A stretch of 64,000 bases of DNA from Tillus elongatus (taxonomy: Eukaryota; Arthropoda; Insecta; Coleoptera; Cleridae): the NCBI GenBank assembly GCA_964006375.1, contig OZ023267.1, positions 12,501,846 to 12,565,845 on the forward strand. The letters run 5' to 3'. A program made the position numbers and the translations under genes. Under the pieces are notes generated by a model that was not told the DNA's origin, did no database searches, and saw only the letters and a list, made by a program, of their open reading frames with translations. Position 1 is the stretch's first letter. Every line of letters starts with the position of its first letter. Below are positions 11,228-22,865 of the stretch, in pieces.

Positions 11228-12426
11228 GGACACAGCAAGTGCGTTATGGTAGTGAATTTTCATAAAAATATTTTTTAATAGCAAATGTGTGTGTGTTTTT
11301 TTAAGAAAGCAGGTATCAAATTTGGTTACCAGTATAACCTATATAGTAAAAACAATGTGCCATGTTTCATCAAAATAACTTTATTGTTTGAAAATGTACA
11401 AACATTTCCGAAAGTAAACTTAAAGTGTTCCCGAAAAAACTCGTTTCTTAGTCAACCTTATAGGTTAATAGCAAATTGAGCTATTCAACTTTGAAGCATT
11501 TAATAAAAATTTGCTAGCATAACGCACTTGCTGCGTCCCGAATTTCTTTTCTTACAAACATGCATTATATTTCGATGAAAAATGCAATAACATAAGGCGT
11601 GTTTGATTAAAAAATAAAGTGTTCCTGAAAAAACTCGTTTCTTGGTCAACCTTATAGGTTAATAGCAAATTAAGCTATTTAAATATGAAGCATTTGATCA
11701 AAATTCGGTACCATAACACACTTACTGCGTCCAGAATCTCTTTTCTTACAAACATGCATTATATTTCGATGAAAAATGCAATAACATAAGGCGTGTTTGA
11801 TTTAACAAAAAGAGAGAATTTGTATCACCAACGACTTATGGGCCACCCTGTGATTGTAGAAATAATTTTTTAAGATGTAGCTCAAGACCCCCTATATTTA
11901 ATATATACAATTGTTGTATAATAACAGATATATTGAGCTTAATTGATTTTTTACGAAAATTCTACAATTATATTCCATTAAACGATAAACTCTATAGCCA
12001 AGACTACTGCCAAAGCACCAGAGAAAGGGTCTATTTGAAATGAATTTTCTGGAAATATTTTATTAAAATAAAGGACAATGACGGTTTGAAACTAAGACTT
12101 CATGGTTTGTAAAACATTCTTCTTGAGACATTTTATTTTCATAGCCCGTATTAGATTCAAGTTCTTTGCCTAAATGTTGCCAATTTTGACATTTTAAATA
12201 GCAACTTTGACGTTTTGAGGAAAACCCCAATTTTTTTTAAATGCCTATAACTCTTTTGTCTTTTGACCTGCAGAGCAAAATTTTGGTAGGTGAACATATA
12301 AAAATTGAAACTGACCCCGGATATGTGTTCTGGGGGGCCTAATTAGGGCTCATTTAAACAAATTTTTTCAAAATTCAAAAGTCTGGATCTCCTCATTAGG
12401 GAATTTTTTTAAAGAAAATTCACTAA
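11228..12426 (-). mobile_element. TA-core element lacking its (TA)n core
   Basis: It opens with the two-headed unit (11228-11538) and has a 194-bp tandem duplication of that unit's right part (TAAAGTGTTCC at 11421 and 11615). Then come the usual body, the CTGACCCCGGATATGTGTTC block and the AT palindrome ending CACTAA at 12426. The block beside the core and the (TA)n itself are deleted: the body joins directly to CATATAAAAATTG. Confidence 0.85.
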
Positions 12427-13342
12427 AATGCAAAGGATTCAAATGAAATTTTGCTTTCATAAAACATTTTCTGTGTCAAAATAAATTATCAATCTGCCTT
12501 GCTGGACGTTGGTGTTACAATCTCGAATAAACCGGGACCAAAATGTCTTTAGCATTTCTGTTACCTGTACCTTGTTCAGACGACACTGAATTATGTTATT
12601 TATTTATGAAGCAATTTGCGCCTGCGAAAGATTGGAGAAGTAATTTATGCATTATATCAGCGTAATTAGTGATCAGTTAAACGTAAAGTATGACGAAAAG
12701 GGCAAAAGTTAATGGATGGCGTGGAAAATAATCCTGCCATAGTAAGTTTGTGTGTGTATTCGATGACATTTATTGGACTGAGTTATCACCTGTTTATCTC
12801 TAAGTCTTATCCGCATACGTTCCCTTCAATAACGTTTATTTACGACACTTGTAATTAATGCTGCTTGATTAACTGCACTGTTATTTACTTAGATAACCGA
12901 CGTATGCTTTTCAAGAATGCATACGTGTAAATAGTGCCAGGTACTTTATGAATACATTGTTTCCTGAAGTTTGTTTTAATTTTTCTAACAAATCAATGAT
13001 AATAATAATATGTTTATTCTGTTACAAAGATGAAGAGTGGCACAATTAATTGTGCCTACTAAAAAAGTAAAAGTCTATAAGTGTCACAACCTAATAATAA
13101 CTATCAAAAAAAAAAACGAAACGAAATATGTTCTAATATAATCTAGTACTACCACTGTTACTTCGCGTCACGTCTGTGGAAATATATTTGTTAAGATCAT
13201 TCAATTTATAATTAAAATTTAGTTATAAAAAAATTTGCTACAACAATTCATGTAATATTTCATGTAGTAGTAGGTCACAGATGTATCAATAACATTGGCA
13301 TTGAAATAATATTACTATTTATCTAAATAATAAAAAATCTCG
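12427..13342. other. Unique noncoding segment
   Basis: No repeats shared with the rest of the window over about 12490-13010 and no open frame. It is less AT-biased than the transposons and rich in TAATTA/ATTA-type and CACCTG motifs, so it is a candidate host regulatory stretch (inference only). The remainder is simple AT-rich DNA. Confidence 0.4.
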
Positions 13343-13758
13343 GGACGCAGCAAGTGCGTTATGGTAGCGAATTTTCTTTAAAATATTTTTAATAGCAAAT
13401 GTCTTTCTTTGATGAAAGCAGGCATCAAACTTGGTTGATAGAAACAATGTACCATATTTCATTGAAATAAATTTATTGTTTGAAAATATATAAACATTTT
13501 TCAATAGTGTAGATGCAGCAAATGTGTTATGGAAGTGATTTTCCATAAAAATGTTTTTAATAGCAAATGCGAGCAGGCATCAATCTGATAACCTGTATAG
13601 CCTATGTGGTAGAAACAATGTACCTACTATATTTTATCAAAATTACTTATGGTTTGAAAATATACAAAAATTTTCCGAAAATAAACTTAAATGTTGGTTT
13701 TCATCCAACAAAGCTTACGTTAATAGCAAATTGAGTTATTGAAATTTGAAGGATTTAA

Positions 13759-13905
13759 TGAAAATTCGGTAAATCTGCAGATTAGCACCCGAACGCTTTT
13801 CAACAAATTGTTTGCAGAAACATTACTAGGACCCCACCTGCAGGTTTCTGAAAACAGTTTTTTGAAAAAGGTTCGGGAGCTAAACTGCAAATTTACCGAA
13901 AATTC
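13759..13905. repeat. Hairpin with ~63-bp arms
   Basis: The left arm (13759-13821, GAAAATTCGGTAAATCTGCA...) is the inverted copy of the right arm (13843-13905, ending TTTACCGAAAATTC), with about 21 bp between them and moderate mismatches. The right arm is also the start of the neighbouring 277-bp tandem unit. Confidence 0.8.
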
Positions 13906-14579
13906 GCTACCAAAACGCACTTACTGCGTCCAGATTATTTTTCTTACAAACGCATCATATTTCGATAAAAAATGCAAAAATGCATTAACGAATTTGTTCT
14001 GCAAAAATTAGCTAAAAAAAATTATGCACCCCTACTCACTCCTGGTCCTGTAACTTCCTTGGGGAGTGTGAACAAGAAATCTTTCTTGGGGTTTGTGGAT
14101 CCAGGGGGGGGGCTAGGCAGGTTTCTGAAAACTGTGTTTTGAAAAGCGTTCGGGAGCTAAACTGCAAATTTACCGAAAATTCGCTGCCAAAACGCACTTA
14201 TTGCGTCCAGATTTTTTTCTTACAAACGCATCATATTTCGATAAAAAATGCAAAAATGCATTAACGAATTTGTTCTACAAAAATTAGCTAAAAAAAATTA
14301 TGCACCCCTACTCACTCCTGGTCCCTTAACTTCCTTGGGGAGTATGAACAAGAAATGTTTCTTGGGGTTTGTGGATCCAGGGGGCGGTTCTAGGCAGGTT
14401 TCTGAAAACAGTGTTTTGAAAAGCGTTCGGGAGCTAAACTGCAAATTTACCGAAAGTTCGCTACCAAAACGCACTTACTGCGTCCAGATTTTTTTCTTAT
14501 AAACGCATCATATTTCGGTAAAAAGTGCAAAAATGCATTAACAAATTTTTTCCTCGATAATTAGCTAAAAAAAATTATA
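13843..14579. repeat. 277-bp tandem repeat, ~2.7 copies
   Basis: TAAACTGCAAATTTACCG occurs at 13881, 14158 and 14435, an exact 277-bp spacing. Each unit contains a CTTACTGCGTCC head end of the TA-core family plus a GC-richer insert (TCCTTGGGGAGT, TTGTGGATCCAGGGGG) not seen in other copies. Confidence 0.95.
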
Positions 14580-15144
14580 GACTGTTAAACCATAAACTTC
14601 ACTAAACCTACAAATAAATATCCAAAAATCCACCAAACTTAACTAAACTGACAGCCAAAGTATCAGAGAAAGGGTCTATTTGAACTGGATATTCTGTAAA
14701 TATTTTAGTAAAATGAAGGGCAATGACGGTTGAATCTGAAACTTAAGGGTTTGCAGAACACTCTTCTTCAAACATTTTCTTTTCACAAACGGTATTTGTT
14801 TTACATTCTTTGCCTAAACATTGCCAATTTTGACGTTTAATATTGCGAGTTTGACGTTTTGAGGAAAACTCTAAAATTTGTTGCTTTAACTGCCCATTAC
14901 TTCTTTGTCTTTTAAGCTAGGGACCTAAATTTTGGTAGAGAGTTCACTCTTTATAATACAAACACGCGTACCAAATTTGGTTGTTATTTCCGGAGATATG
15001 AATTTTTTTATAAAGAAACCACAAAATTTTCCGGGAAAACCTGGTCTGATTTTCCTGGCTAACGAACTTATCCAAGCCACTTGCAAAAGGAAGGTACTGT
15101 GCAAATTTTGTCAAGATCGGTCCATTATTTTTTGAGTTATCGGT

Positions 15145-15195
<51 letters not shown>

Positions 15196-15236
15196 ACAGA
15201 TCTCCCCATAAGCGAATTTAAAAAAAAATTCGCTAA

Positions 15237-15778
15237 CAAGTTGAAATTGCAGCGTACAGTACAAGGAATGCTGACTGCTGAGGTCTGCAATTATGTATTA
15301 TGTAGACCAAAGCAAGGCTATAAGTAGTATTGTTGATAACCATTAAGAGACTTGTGATTTTAATTATGTAGAGATAAGTAGAGACTTTTGCTTTGAATAT
15401 GTAGTGACTAATATCAGAGACTTTTCAATTAACATTCAGTATGTAAAGATTTCGGCTTTAAAATTCATTCGGTTGAATTAAGTTGTAAGCATTGTTAAAG
15501 TTTAGTTATTTATTAAAGTTTATTACATCGTTACTATGTCTAAATTCGCCTAGTTCGACAAGTTATTCCCGAAATATCTTCCGCTCCTTAACATGGTCAT
15601 TCCCTTAAATGTGTAGATACAGCATAAAGCCTATGCTATTTACTAACAATATTTCTCCACGCATTTCTGTCCTGACATGCAACTTCTTTAGCGTCACATT
15701 CATAGATAAGAAGATAAGTAATTGAGTCAGGCGACAGTGCAAATTGTATATATAGGCCAAGTCAATCAAGTTAAAAAT

Positions 15779-15781
<3 letters not shown>
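15237..15781. other. Noncoding spacer
   Basis: No coding or repeat signal recognised, apart from loosely repeated AGAGACTT motifs near 15350-15430. Confidence 0.4.

Positions 15782-15867
<86 letters not shown>
15782..15867. repeat. (TA)n microsatellite
   Basis: About 43 TA units without the usual TA-core blocks on either side. GTAGCGTCCGGATTTTACGA follows it. Confidence 0.95.
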
Positions 15868-15871
<4 letters not shown>

Positions 15872-15959
15872 GCGTCCGGATTTTACGAGTATCAGAGTTA
15901 ACGAACTTCTCATTTAACGAGTAAATTTTGGTGATTTAAATAGACTTGTGTGAGGGACT

Positions 15960-17962
15960 TATTAAGGTATATTAGATTAGCTGGTGAAAAGTATTTGTGA
16001 GCCCGGAAGAGGAAATCTAATTTCTTAGCAGCCGTTTCTGCAATTGATGTGACATGTTGTTGCCAATTGAGATTTCGACCCACAAAAATGCCAACAAGTA
16101 AAAAGTACTCATTACTTCAAATAACTTGGTTGTTCATTGTGATGGGTCTAGGGCTGGTGTATCTCTGATGAGATAGAAAGCAAGATTGTACAAGATTTCT
16201 ACTTCCCCAGTCTAATATTTTTTAAATATCCATGGAGACAGAACCCTCCATGAGTCTGCGATCCTCATCTAATTGGGCTAAAGAGACAGGCCTAGAATAT
16301 TGTATATTTGAGTGGAGGGTGCTGTCGTCCCGGTAACTGTGAACTGGGTTAGATGTGCCAGAAAGGAGGTCACTGATGTGGAGAAGAAACAAAGTAGGGG
16401 CTAAAACTGAACCTTAAGAGACTCCTGCATTAGTTGGATACAGTTTAGAGGAATGGCTATCCACGACAACAGAAATGCTCTGGTTGGGGAGGAAATTTGC
16501 TGTCCAGGTACAGAGTTTTGGTGGTAGGCTATAGGCCGGAAGTTTATTAAGCAGCGCTGCGTGCCAGACCTGGTAGAATGCTTTGGATAGGTCTAGAGCG
16601 ACAATCTGGGATTCACCCTGTAGTTCCAAGAATGGGTGACAAATGAAAGGAGGTCTGCAGTTGATCTGCGCTGACGGAATCCATACTGCCTGTCGTGGAT
16701 TAAACTGTGTTTTTCAAGAAACTTTAGTAATTCGGTGTTTATATACTTTTCCACCACTTAAGAGACGACTGAAAGGAGATAAATAGGAAGCGCTTTGGAT
16801 CCTTTCTTGGGGACGGGTTGTACTCGAGCAGTTTTCCAGTTACTAGGGAATATGCCTCTATTGTAAGATGTCTGAAACAGACGAGTCAGGACAGGAGCAA
16901 GTTCTGTTGCGCATTTTTTGAGAACAATGGCTGAGATCTCGTCAAGGCCAGAGGGTTTCCTGGTATTAAGAGAAGAGAGCATATTTCGTACCTTTCTAGT
17001 TTTGAAAATGATATCCGTCATTTTATGCGCGACATTGGGGACTGTTGGTGGTTGAACATTTGGAGGTGTGTTGAGAGTAGAATTGCCGGCGAACAACGAG
17101 GCAAAAAGTGCAGCCTTGCCCAGGGCGGTAGACACAGTTGCATCCCCTGAAACAAGGGTGGGAACGGGCTCTTGCAGAAATTATTCCCGATAGACTTAGC
17201 AAGAGTTCAGAATGGTTTGAAGCCGCTGGAGCTTGATATGACTTTGTTTTGAAGTGGTTATTAAACGAGTTTTTTGCCTCGGAAAGAATGCGGACATAGT
17301 GGTTTTTTTCGCCGTTAAATGCTTGACGGTTTTCTTGACTGGGATTGTGTAGAAGCGTTTTGTGAGCTTTGACCTTTTCAAGTCTGGCATTGTCAAAGGA
17401 TTTAGAGAACCAGGGCTTTTGAGTGGCTGAGAGGTTTTCTCTGTACGTGGAATAAATAATTCCATGCCACCTTGGATAGTTTCGGTGACGTTTTGTGAGA
17501 TATCAGAGGGGTCAGGATGAGAGAAGCAGACAGACGCCCATGGAAATGAGGAAAAGTAACCCCGCATTTCGTCCCAGTTCGCGGAGTTGTAGTGCGAAAC
17601 GATACGTGGGTGTGATGACTGTGTGACCTCGGATTGCATTGCGCAGGAAGCAGTGACAATGCCGTGGTCTAAGCGACCAAGGGGGCAGTGACTGATGTCT
17701 TATAGGATTCAGGTTTTGTAGTAAGAAAGAGATCCAAGGGATTTGAGCTGTGTGTTGGGATGCGAGGAAAGTAAGTAGGTTGGTGAACCATATTGGCTAA
17801 AGAATTTCTGACTGAAAAGCCCTCCGCTGCTCTCCCTTGTGGATAGGTTTTTGAAGATCCTAGCTACTCCTTATTATAAGCATTGAAGTCATCAAGAATA
17901 GTTACCTCGGAGGAAGGATATTCAGTAATCGGATGGTCGGTTTTTTCAGAAAGGTGGTCCAA
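15960..17962 (-). mobile_element. CR1/L2-like LINE, copy C, truncated at both ends
   Basis: Minus-strand relic aligned with copy B. Part of the endonuclease (17650-17960: DHLSEKTDHPITEYPSSEV, with TILDDFNAYNKE replacing GDFN) is followed by the linker and the RT fingers (16758-17135). Next comes a palm segment LDLSKAFYQVWHAALLNKL, then AGVS, which ends at an in-frame stop. The 3' part is cut near 15960, before the conserved tail. Stops and frameshifts are frequent. Several residues retained here are lost in B and vice versa, so the copies decayed independently. Confidence 0.85.
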
Positions 17963-17984
17963 GCTTCCCTCCCCTCCCATCTCT

Positions 17985-18230
17985 CCTACGGCTTGCAAGT
18001 GTAATGGGCTATGTTTTTTGACAGCATTATATAGTCTCAATCTGTCCGTATGTAGAGTTTTTGAAATCAAAATTCAAATATCTAACAAACGGCTTGCAAG
18101 TGATTGTGGGTACATTTTTTGACAGCATTATGTAGGAGCAAGAACCCTGCTATATTTTAATCTGTTTATATGTGAGTTTCTGAAAGAAAAATTAAAGTAT
18201 ATAAGTTTGTTACCTCCCCTTCTTAATATT
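17985..18230. repeat. ~100-bp direct repeat at the truncation point of LINE copy C
   Basis: CGGCTTGCAAGTG occurs near 17990 and 18090, each followed by a TTTTTTGACAGCATTAT stretch and an AATCTGT...GAGTTT stretch. A third, weaker start (GGCTTGCGGGTAAATG) lies near 18233. Confidence 0.7.
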
Positions 18231-19227
18231 TTGGCTTGCGGGTAAATGAGAAATCTGTTTTTCCCGCTGTTATTGTAGCATGAGTTGAACATTAACCTTG
18301 CTAATGATGAACCGGTAACTTGAGTAAAATCTATCTTGTGCGTCATCCCTGTTGCGATCCTGTAAAGCATTCGGTTGTTTTAGTGAATCGGCTGCTAAAC
18401 ATTAGGCCACCAAAATCACACCGGTATCCTTTAACCACTGCATTCCTAAGACCGCATTACAATAATGGTTGATTAACAAAGTTGGATTAATTAGAAGATA
18501 TATCATATCGTACTTCTTGTAACGATTTCAATGATAAGTAAATCAAAACGGTTCGAAGAATTCAGTTAATGATTATTTATTTGCTCATTAATACCTATCT
18601 GCTGGAAGCATATCAGTTTTTATAAATGAAAATTACTGGCATAGAAATGTAAGTTATGTGACATCACTAAATGCTGCGTCTTGCGGATATCTTAATAACC
18701 TCATCTAGTAACCACCGTTCCTATTTACATGCTTGACTTAACATGCGTTCATTATAAAACCCAGACCAAGAAATTGAAAACGAACACACAGATACATATA
18801 TATCCTCTATGTGCTTTGGTACATCCGCACACATATACCATTTTATGGCTATTATTTTTGTCTTTTTTACGACCGAAACTGTATCTATTTTAGGATTGAT
18901 TCACTGATCGAGTCTCTATAACTGACAACACTCGTATATCATACCCTTACCTTACCGCAGCTCTACTCTTTATTTAAAATACGGGTTGTTCACATTTTCC
19001 TACCATTGATTTTAACAAAATGGTCAATTTAACTCTTACCACTCTGCCCGATCATTACGTTGATTCGCACATTAATCAGTATTCGTATTCTAAATCATAA
19101 ACCATGAAAGTTACCTACTGAGTTTATGAAGAGTAAAAGAATACCTGTTATCAAAAAGGTCCCGACGCAGGACCTTATGATGGCGAATTTACATACAATG
19201 TTGAATACTAGAAAGTTATGTTTTTTT
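18231..19227. other. Mostly unique noncoding DNA
   Basis: No coding frame with homology. A degraded TA-core head (CCGACGCAGGACCTTATGAT) lies at about 19163. Confidence 0.4.
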
Positions 19228-19335
19228 AATAAAAATCGCGGTCACGATGAAAAGCTTTTGAAAAAAATTTCTTCAGATGAGCGCGATTTTGGGTCCCTAG
19301 AACACAAAAGGAAGATGCGTTAAAATTTTTATATG

Positions 19336-19400
<65 letters not shown>
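19228..19400 (+). mobile_element. TA-core element, left end and (TA)n only
   Basis: Contains CGCGGTCACGATGAAAAGCT, GGGTCCCTAGAACAC and a (TA)n of about 33 units (19334-19400). This is the same left block as the long form (5920-6030). Everything right of the core is missing and the Tigger relic begins there. Confidence 0.75.
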
Positions 19401-19405
<5 letters not shown>

Positions 19406-19414
19406 CCTTTTTTT

Positions 19415-19880
19415 GAATTAACTGAATGTCTTTGTTTAAAACGAGAAGTCCCACTTGTAGAACACTGGAAATTCTCTCCATATCCCATTTCTCTATCAAG
19501 AGAAACAGCTTTCTTCTAGAGAAATAGACCACCTATAGCAATGTTTGCGTGCCTCTGATATTTGAACCAATCAAACAATGCTTTGTCCAAGTTCTCCATG
19601 TCGGTTGTTTTAGACTTTGTCTCTTGTTGTCAATGGTGCTGAGACCACTAGCCTGGACAATGGAATCCTCGCACTTTAAAATTGCTGATAATATATACAA
19701 TGCAATACCGTACTGTTTTTTTCGTTCCAGTTTTCACTTGTATTAATATAGACATTTTCTCCTCAATCGTAAGGCATTTTCTTCTAACACCCGATATTGT
19801 GTCAACGAGACTATATTCACCTGCCTCAAACGCGCGGTGATCGAAAACTGATCGGATTAAAGCGCAAGTTTCAAGATTTA
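19415..19880 (-). pseudogene. Tigger/pogo transposase, N-terminal DNA-binding part (relic)
   Basis: On the minus strand, RRKCLTIEEKMSILIQVKTG (near 19790) matches the first CENP-B/pogo-type helix-turn-helix of Tigger transposases. After frameshifts, ENLDKALFDWFKYQR (near 19590) and then KKAVSLDREMGYGENFQCST and SRFKQRHSV follow. They match the second, CENPB-type HTH in order (pattern: xLxxWFxxxR...EKAxxxAxxxG...WLxRFKxRH; the Trp is lost here). The DDE catalytic domain is absent, because the sequence meets a (TA)n tract of the TA-core family at 19400. The reading frame is broken at least twice. Identification is by pattern recognition; a profile search would settle it. Confidence 0.7.
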
Positions 19881-20245
19881 AACAGAAAAACAAAAAGCCA
19901 CACAAATGTGCAGTTGCAACGAACCGACGAACGTTGATTTTAAGTGGTAAGAGGGACTCTTATCACTGTCTGAGTGGAAGAACCCATAAATATTTTCTCT
20001 TGTGTTGTGTATTGTAAAATTTATCACCCATTACTGTCATGTATCATTCAAGAAACATGTGCATCTAGTCCTAGTGTATTTTAATGGTCACATTTTTAGG
20101 TGGAGAGGCAACGAAATTAACAGATAGACGAAGCCCTTTCGTTTACTTTCGCACATATGTGTACCCAATAAAAAATAATTATCTCGCTTAAACCGAAATC
20201 ACCTGAAAAGCGGTCTCGTTGAATCAGAAACATTTTAGCAACATT
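19881..20245. other. Noncoding spacer
   Basis: No feature recognised. Confidence 0.4.
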
Positions 20246-20987
20246 GTACCTGGACAGCAAATTTCGTCTCCAACCGGAGCATTTCTGTTGTCGTGGATGG
20301 TCATTCCTCAAAACTGTATCCAATTAATGCAGGAGTTCCTCAAGGTTCAGCTTTAGCCCCTAGTTTGTTTCTTCTCCACATCAATGACATCATCTCTAGC
20401 ACATCCAACCCAGTTCACAGTTACGCGGATGGCAGTACCTTCCACTCAAATATACAATATTCTAAGCCTGTTTCTTTAGCCCAATCAGATGAGGATCGCA
20501 GACTCATGGAGGGTTATGTCTCAGTGGATCTCCAAAAAAATATTAGATTGGGGAAGTAGAAATCTTGTACAATTCAACTCCACCAAATCTCAGTCTTGCT
20601 TTCTATCTCATAAGAGATACACCAGCCCTAGACCCATCACAATAAACAACCAAGTTATTCAAAGTAATGAGTCCTTTTCACTTGTTGGCATTTCTATGGA
20701 TCCAACTCTCAATTGGCACCAACATGTCACATCAATTGCAGAAGCGGCTGCTAAGAAATTAGGCTTCCTCTTCCGGGCTCGCAAAAACTTTTCACCAGCT
20801 ATTCTCTATACCTTATATACTTCACAAATAAGGCCAAACCTCGAATACTGCTCCCACATCTGGGGTGCCGCTGTCGCTTCTACACTCGCTATCCTGGACT
20901 CAATTCAGAAGAGAGCTATACGTCTCATCGGTGATCCTACCCTCACCTAAAGGCTACCATCCCTTGCCCACCGACGTGCCGTTGGTG

Positions 20988-21045
<58 letters not shown>

Positions 21046-21380
21046 CTTTTACAGATATCTGCACGGGCACTGGTCAGAGGAGCTTTCTTCCATAGTTCCT
21101 CCACCTGCTGCCCCCAACAAATCTACCAGGGGAACAGAACGAATGCACTCTTTTACTGTTCAGGTGACCAGACATAGAACATCTTGTTATGCCCGCTCTT
21201 TTGTCTCGAGGACTTCTAAGTTGTGGAATTCCTTGCCGGCACATGTTTTTCCTTCTTCTCCAAACCTCCAAAACTTCCAGTCCAGAATTAACAAGTTGCC
21301 GCTTTCCTCCTTGTCGACACCCACGATACGATAGTATTTAGGCTGTAAACCCTCGTGGTGTGTTGTTGAAATATAAAAAA
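20246..21380 (+). mobile_element. CR1/L2-like LINE, copy D (RT palm to 3' end)
   Basis: A 5'-truncated copy on the plus strand. It starts in the RT palm (ISVVVDGHSSKLYPINAGVP, then QGSALAPSLFLLHINDI). The catalytic motif reads SYADGSTFH: the second Asp of YADD is Gly, so the enzyme would be dead. The thumb (RYTSPRPITINNQVIQSNES...NWHQHVTSIAEAAAKKLGFL) and the tail YARSFVSRTSKLWNSLPAHV follow, then the shared 3' end and a short A-rich tail. A (CT)n tract interrupts the ORF at 20994-21043. It is the best copy for the 3' half of the element. Confidence 0.88.
20994..21043. repeat. (CT)n/(CTAT)n microsatellite inside the LINE ORF
   Basis: Copy B has only TTCTCTCTCTTAAATAGATA at the homologous site (coding FSLLNRY). 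Here it has grown to about 18 CT units plus four CTAT units. Confidence 0.9.
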
Positions 21381-22474
21381 AGTCTATAAGTCCGCTAACA
21401 GTGCAATATAGTTTAACTGACATCATTCTAAATTGAATCTGACGAACCACACAATATGTCGCATAATTTTTAATTGTCTAAAAATGGTAAATTCAATAGA
21501 TCGGAGACCAGAAAATAGCGGATGATTAACTATTTTTCTTTGTTGTCCGCGGCAAATCTCGTAATCATTATTACGACTAGTTCTTATTGACCGAGAGCTT
21601 TGAAATTGTGCATTATAAGTTCGGTGACAATGCAGTGTAATCTAACATTATTCTAAACTCAGTATGGCGGAATTTTGAATCGTCTAGAAAATGTAGCTAT
21701 CTTCGTAATGTTCCTGTTCAACTTTTTAGTACTGAGTACGTAAGTTATCAATGCTGTTTTGATAAGAGCGTCATTAGGAGCTTTCTAAAAACCTAAGTAT
21801 TCTAAAAATAATCCAGGGATGGAGTAGGCTACAAACTTTCCTGGTTTTACTAGCCTTGCTCTCATAAACTTTTCTTCGATGACGCCTGTAAATGTGTATG
21901 TAGATCCCGCTAGATACAAATGCAACAACACTTTAATAAACTGGTAGTCTAGGTCATTAATTAATTGATTGTTGTTGCCCTTACTTGGTGAAACTGGTCG
22001 CTACTACATACAGACTGTAGGGAGGTCATTAAGTAAAACAAACGTACTTAATTTTGCTCTAATTTTCTTTAATACCCCAGTTGTACCCAAGCGGTTTTTT
22101 TATGTTTCATTTTAGGCCTTTGTATAGCAGAATCTTAGAAACAGCCACCGCATCATTATAAAGGGATAATAGAAACCATGTTTGAATAGAAAAGAGATGA
22201 CAATTATTAGCTCTAAATTTTCGGGTAAACAAACCCTCCTGGTGTCAACACAAATCTCACAGGTATATTAGTATTGTATTCATTTTGACATTCTCTACAG
22301 GTGTGTAAACTGTAAACGAATTATGAGAAGAATAGAAAAATATGTCCGTTTGAAAGATATATAGTACATAGGCGTAGTAACATTTGTGGTCAGTTCTGAA
22401 AGATTAAAATAAAAGTGTGTAAAGTATCTAAAAATTAAACTGTCGTTGAGTTTATAGTAGGTTTAATAAAGATA
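21381..22474. other. Noncoding DNA with a weak ~225-bp direct repeat
   Basis: Segments 21382-21485 and 21605-21705 are diverged copies (TATAAGT...GTGCAATATAG / TATAAGT...GCAGTGTAATC, both ending near TTGTCTAAAAATG / CGTCTAGAAAATG). The stretch 21710-22470 has no recognisable feature. Confidence 0.5.
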
Positions 22475-22865
22475 AAGAGAACATATTATAGCAAATACGA
22501 AGTAGAAGCTCCCCCTCCCCCGCCACACACACAAAACACGACGTAATCGCATTTTGAGCTCATATTTCCTCCAAGGGGTGGTGTAGGGAAGGAGCATGGG
22601 AAGGAAGACCCTCACCACGAAGCAGCCCGCGCCTTCCAGTTTGTTCCAAGTGGAATGCTAGGGGAAGTAAAACCCATATTACAATATACGTCTCCTAGTT
22701 TGTACAGCTAAAAGAGAACATATAGCAAATACGAAGTAGATCAACCCCTCGCACATACAAAACGCGGCACAGGCGCATTTTCAGCTCATATTTCCCCCAT
22801 AGAGGTGGTGTGGGGAAGGAGCGTGAGAAGAAAAACCCTCACCACGAAGCAGGTCCCCGCCGAAT
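22475..22865. repeat. ~237-bp spaced direct repeat, GC-richer
   Basis: AGAGAACATAT..AGCAAATACG occurs at about 22476 and 22713. Each is followed by a C-rich stretch, AAAACRCGRC, CAGCTCATATTTCC and CCCTCACCACGAAGCAG. Two full copies of an unidentified unit. The second runs directly into the Penelope fragment. Confidence 0.85.

Larger units (their letters stand above)
13343..15236 (-). mobile_element. TA-core element with internal amplification
   Basis: The left end carries the GGACGCAGCAAGTGCG head twice (13343 and about 13511, 168-bp duplication). A hairpin and a 277-bp tandem array (listed separately) follow. Then come the standard body (14580-14930), GATTTTCCTGGCTAACGAAC, TGAGTTATCGGTCGGATA, (TA)n (15148-15192), and a shortened palindromic end GCGAATTT...AAATTCGCTAA. 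The CCCCGGATATGGG block is deleted. Confidence 0.8.

Noticed and set aside
13720..14502. Paired plus and minus frames with similar peptides around 13739-14502
   Set aside because: Produced by the hairpin and the 277-bp tandem array read on both strands.
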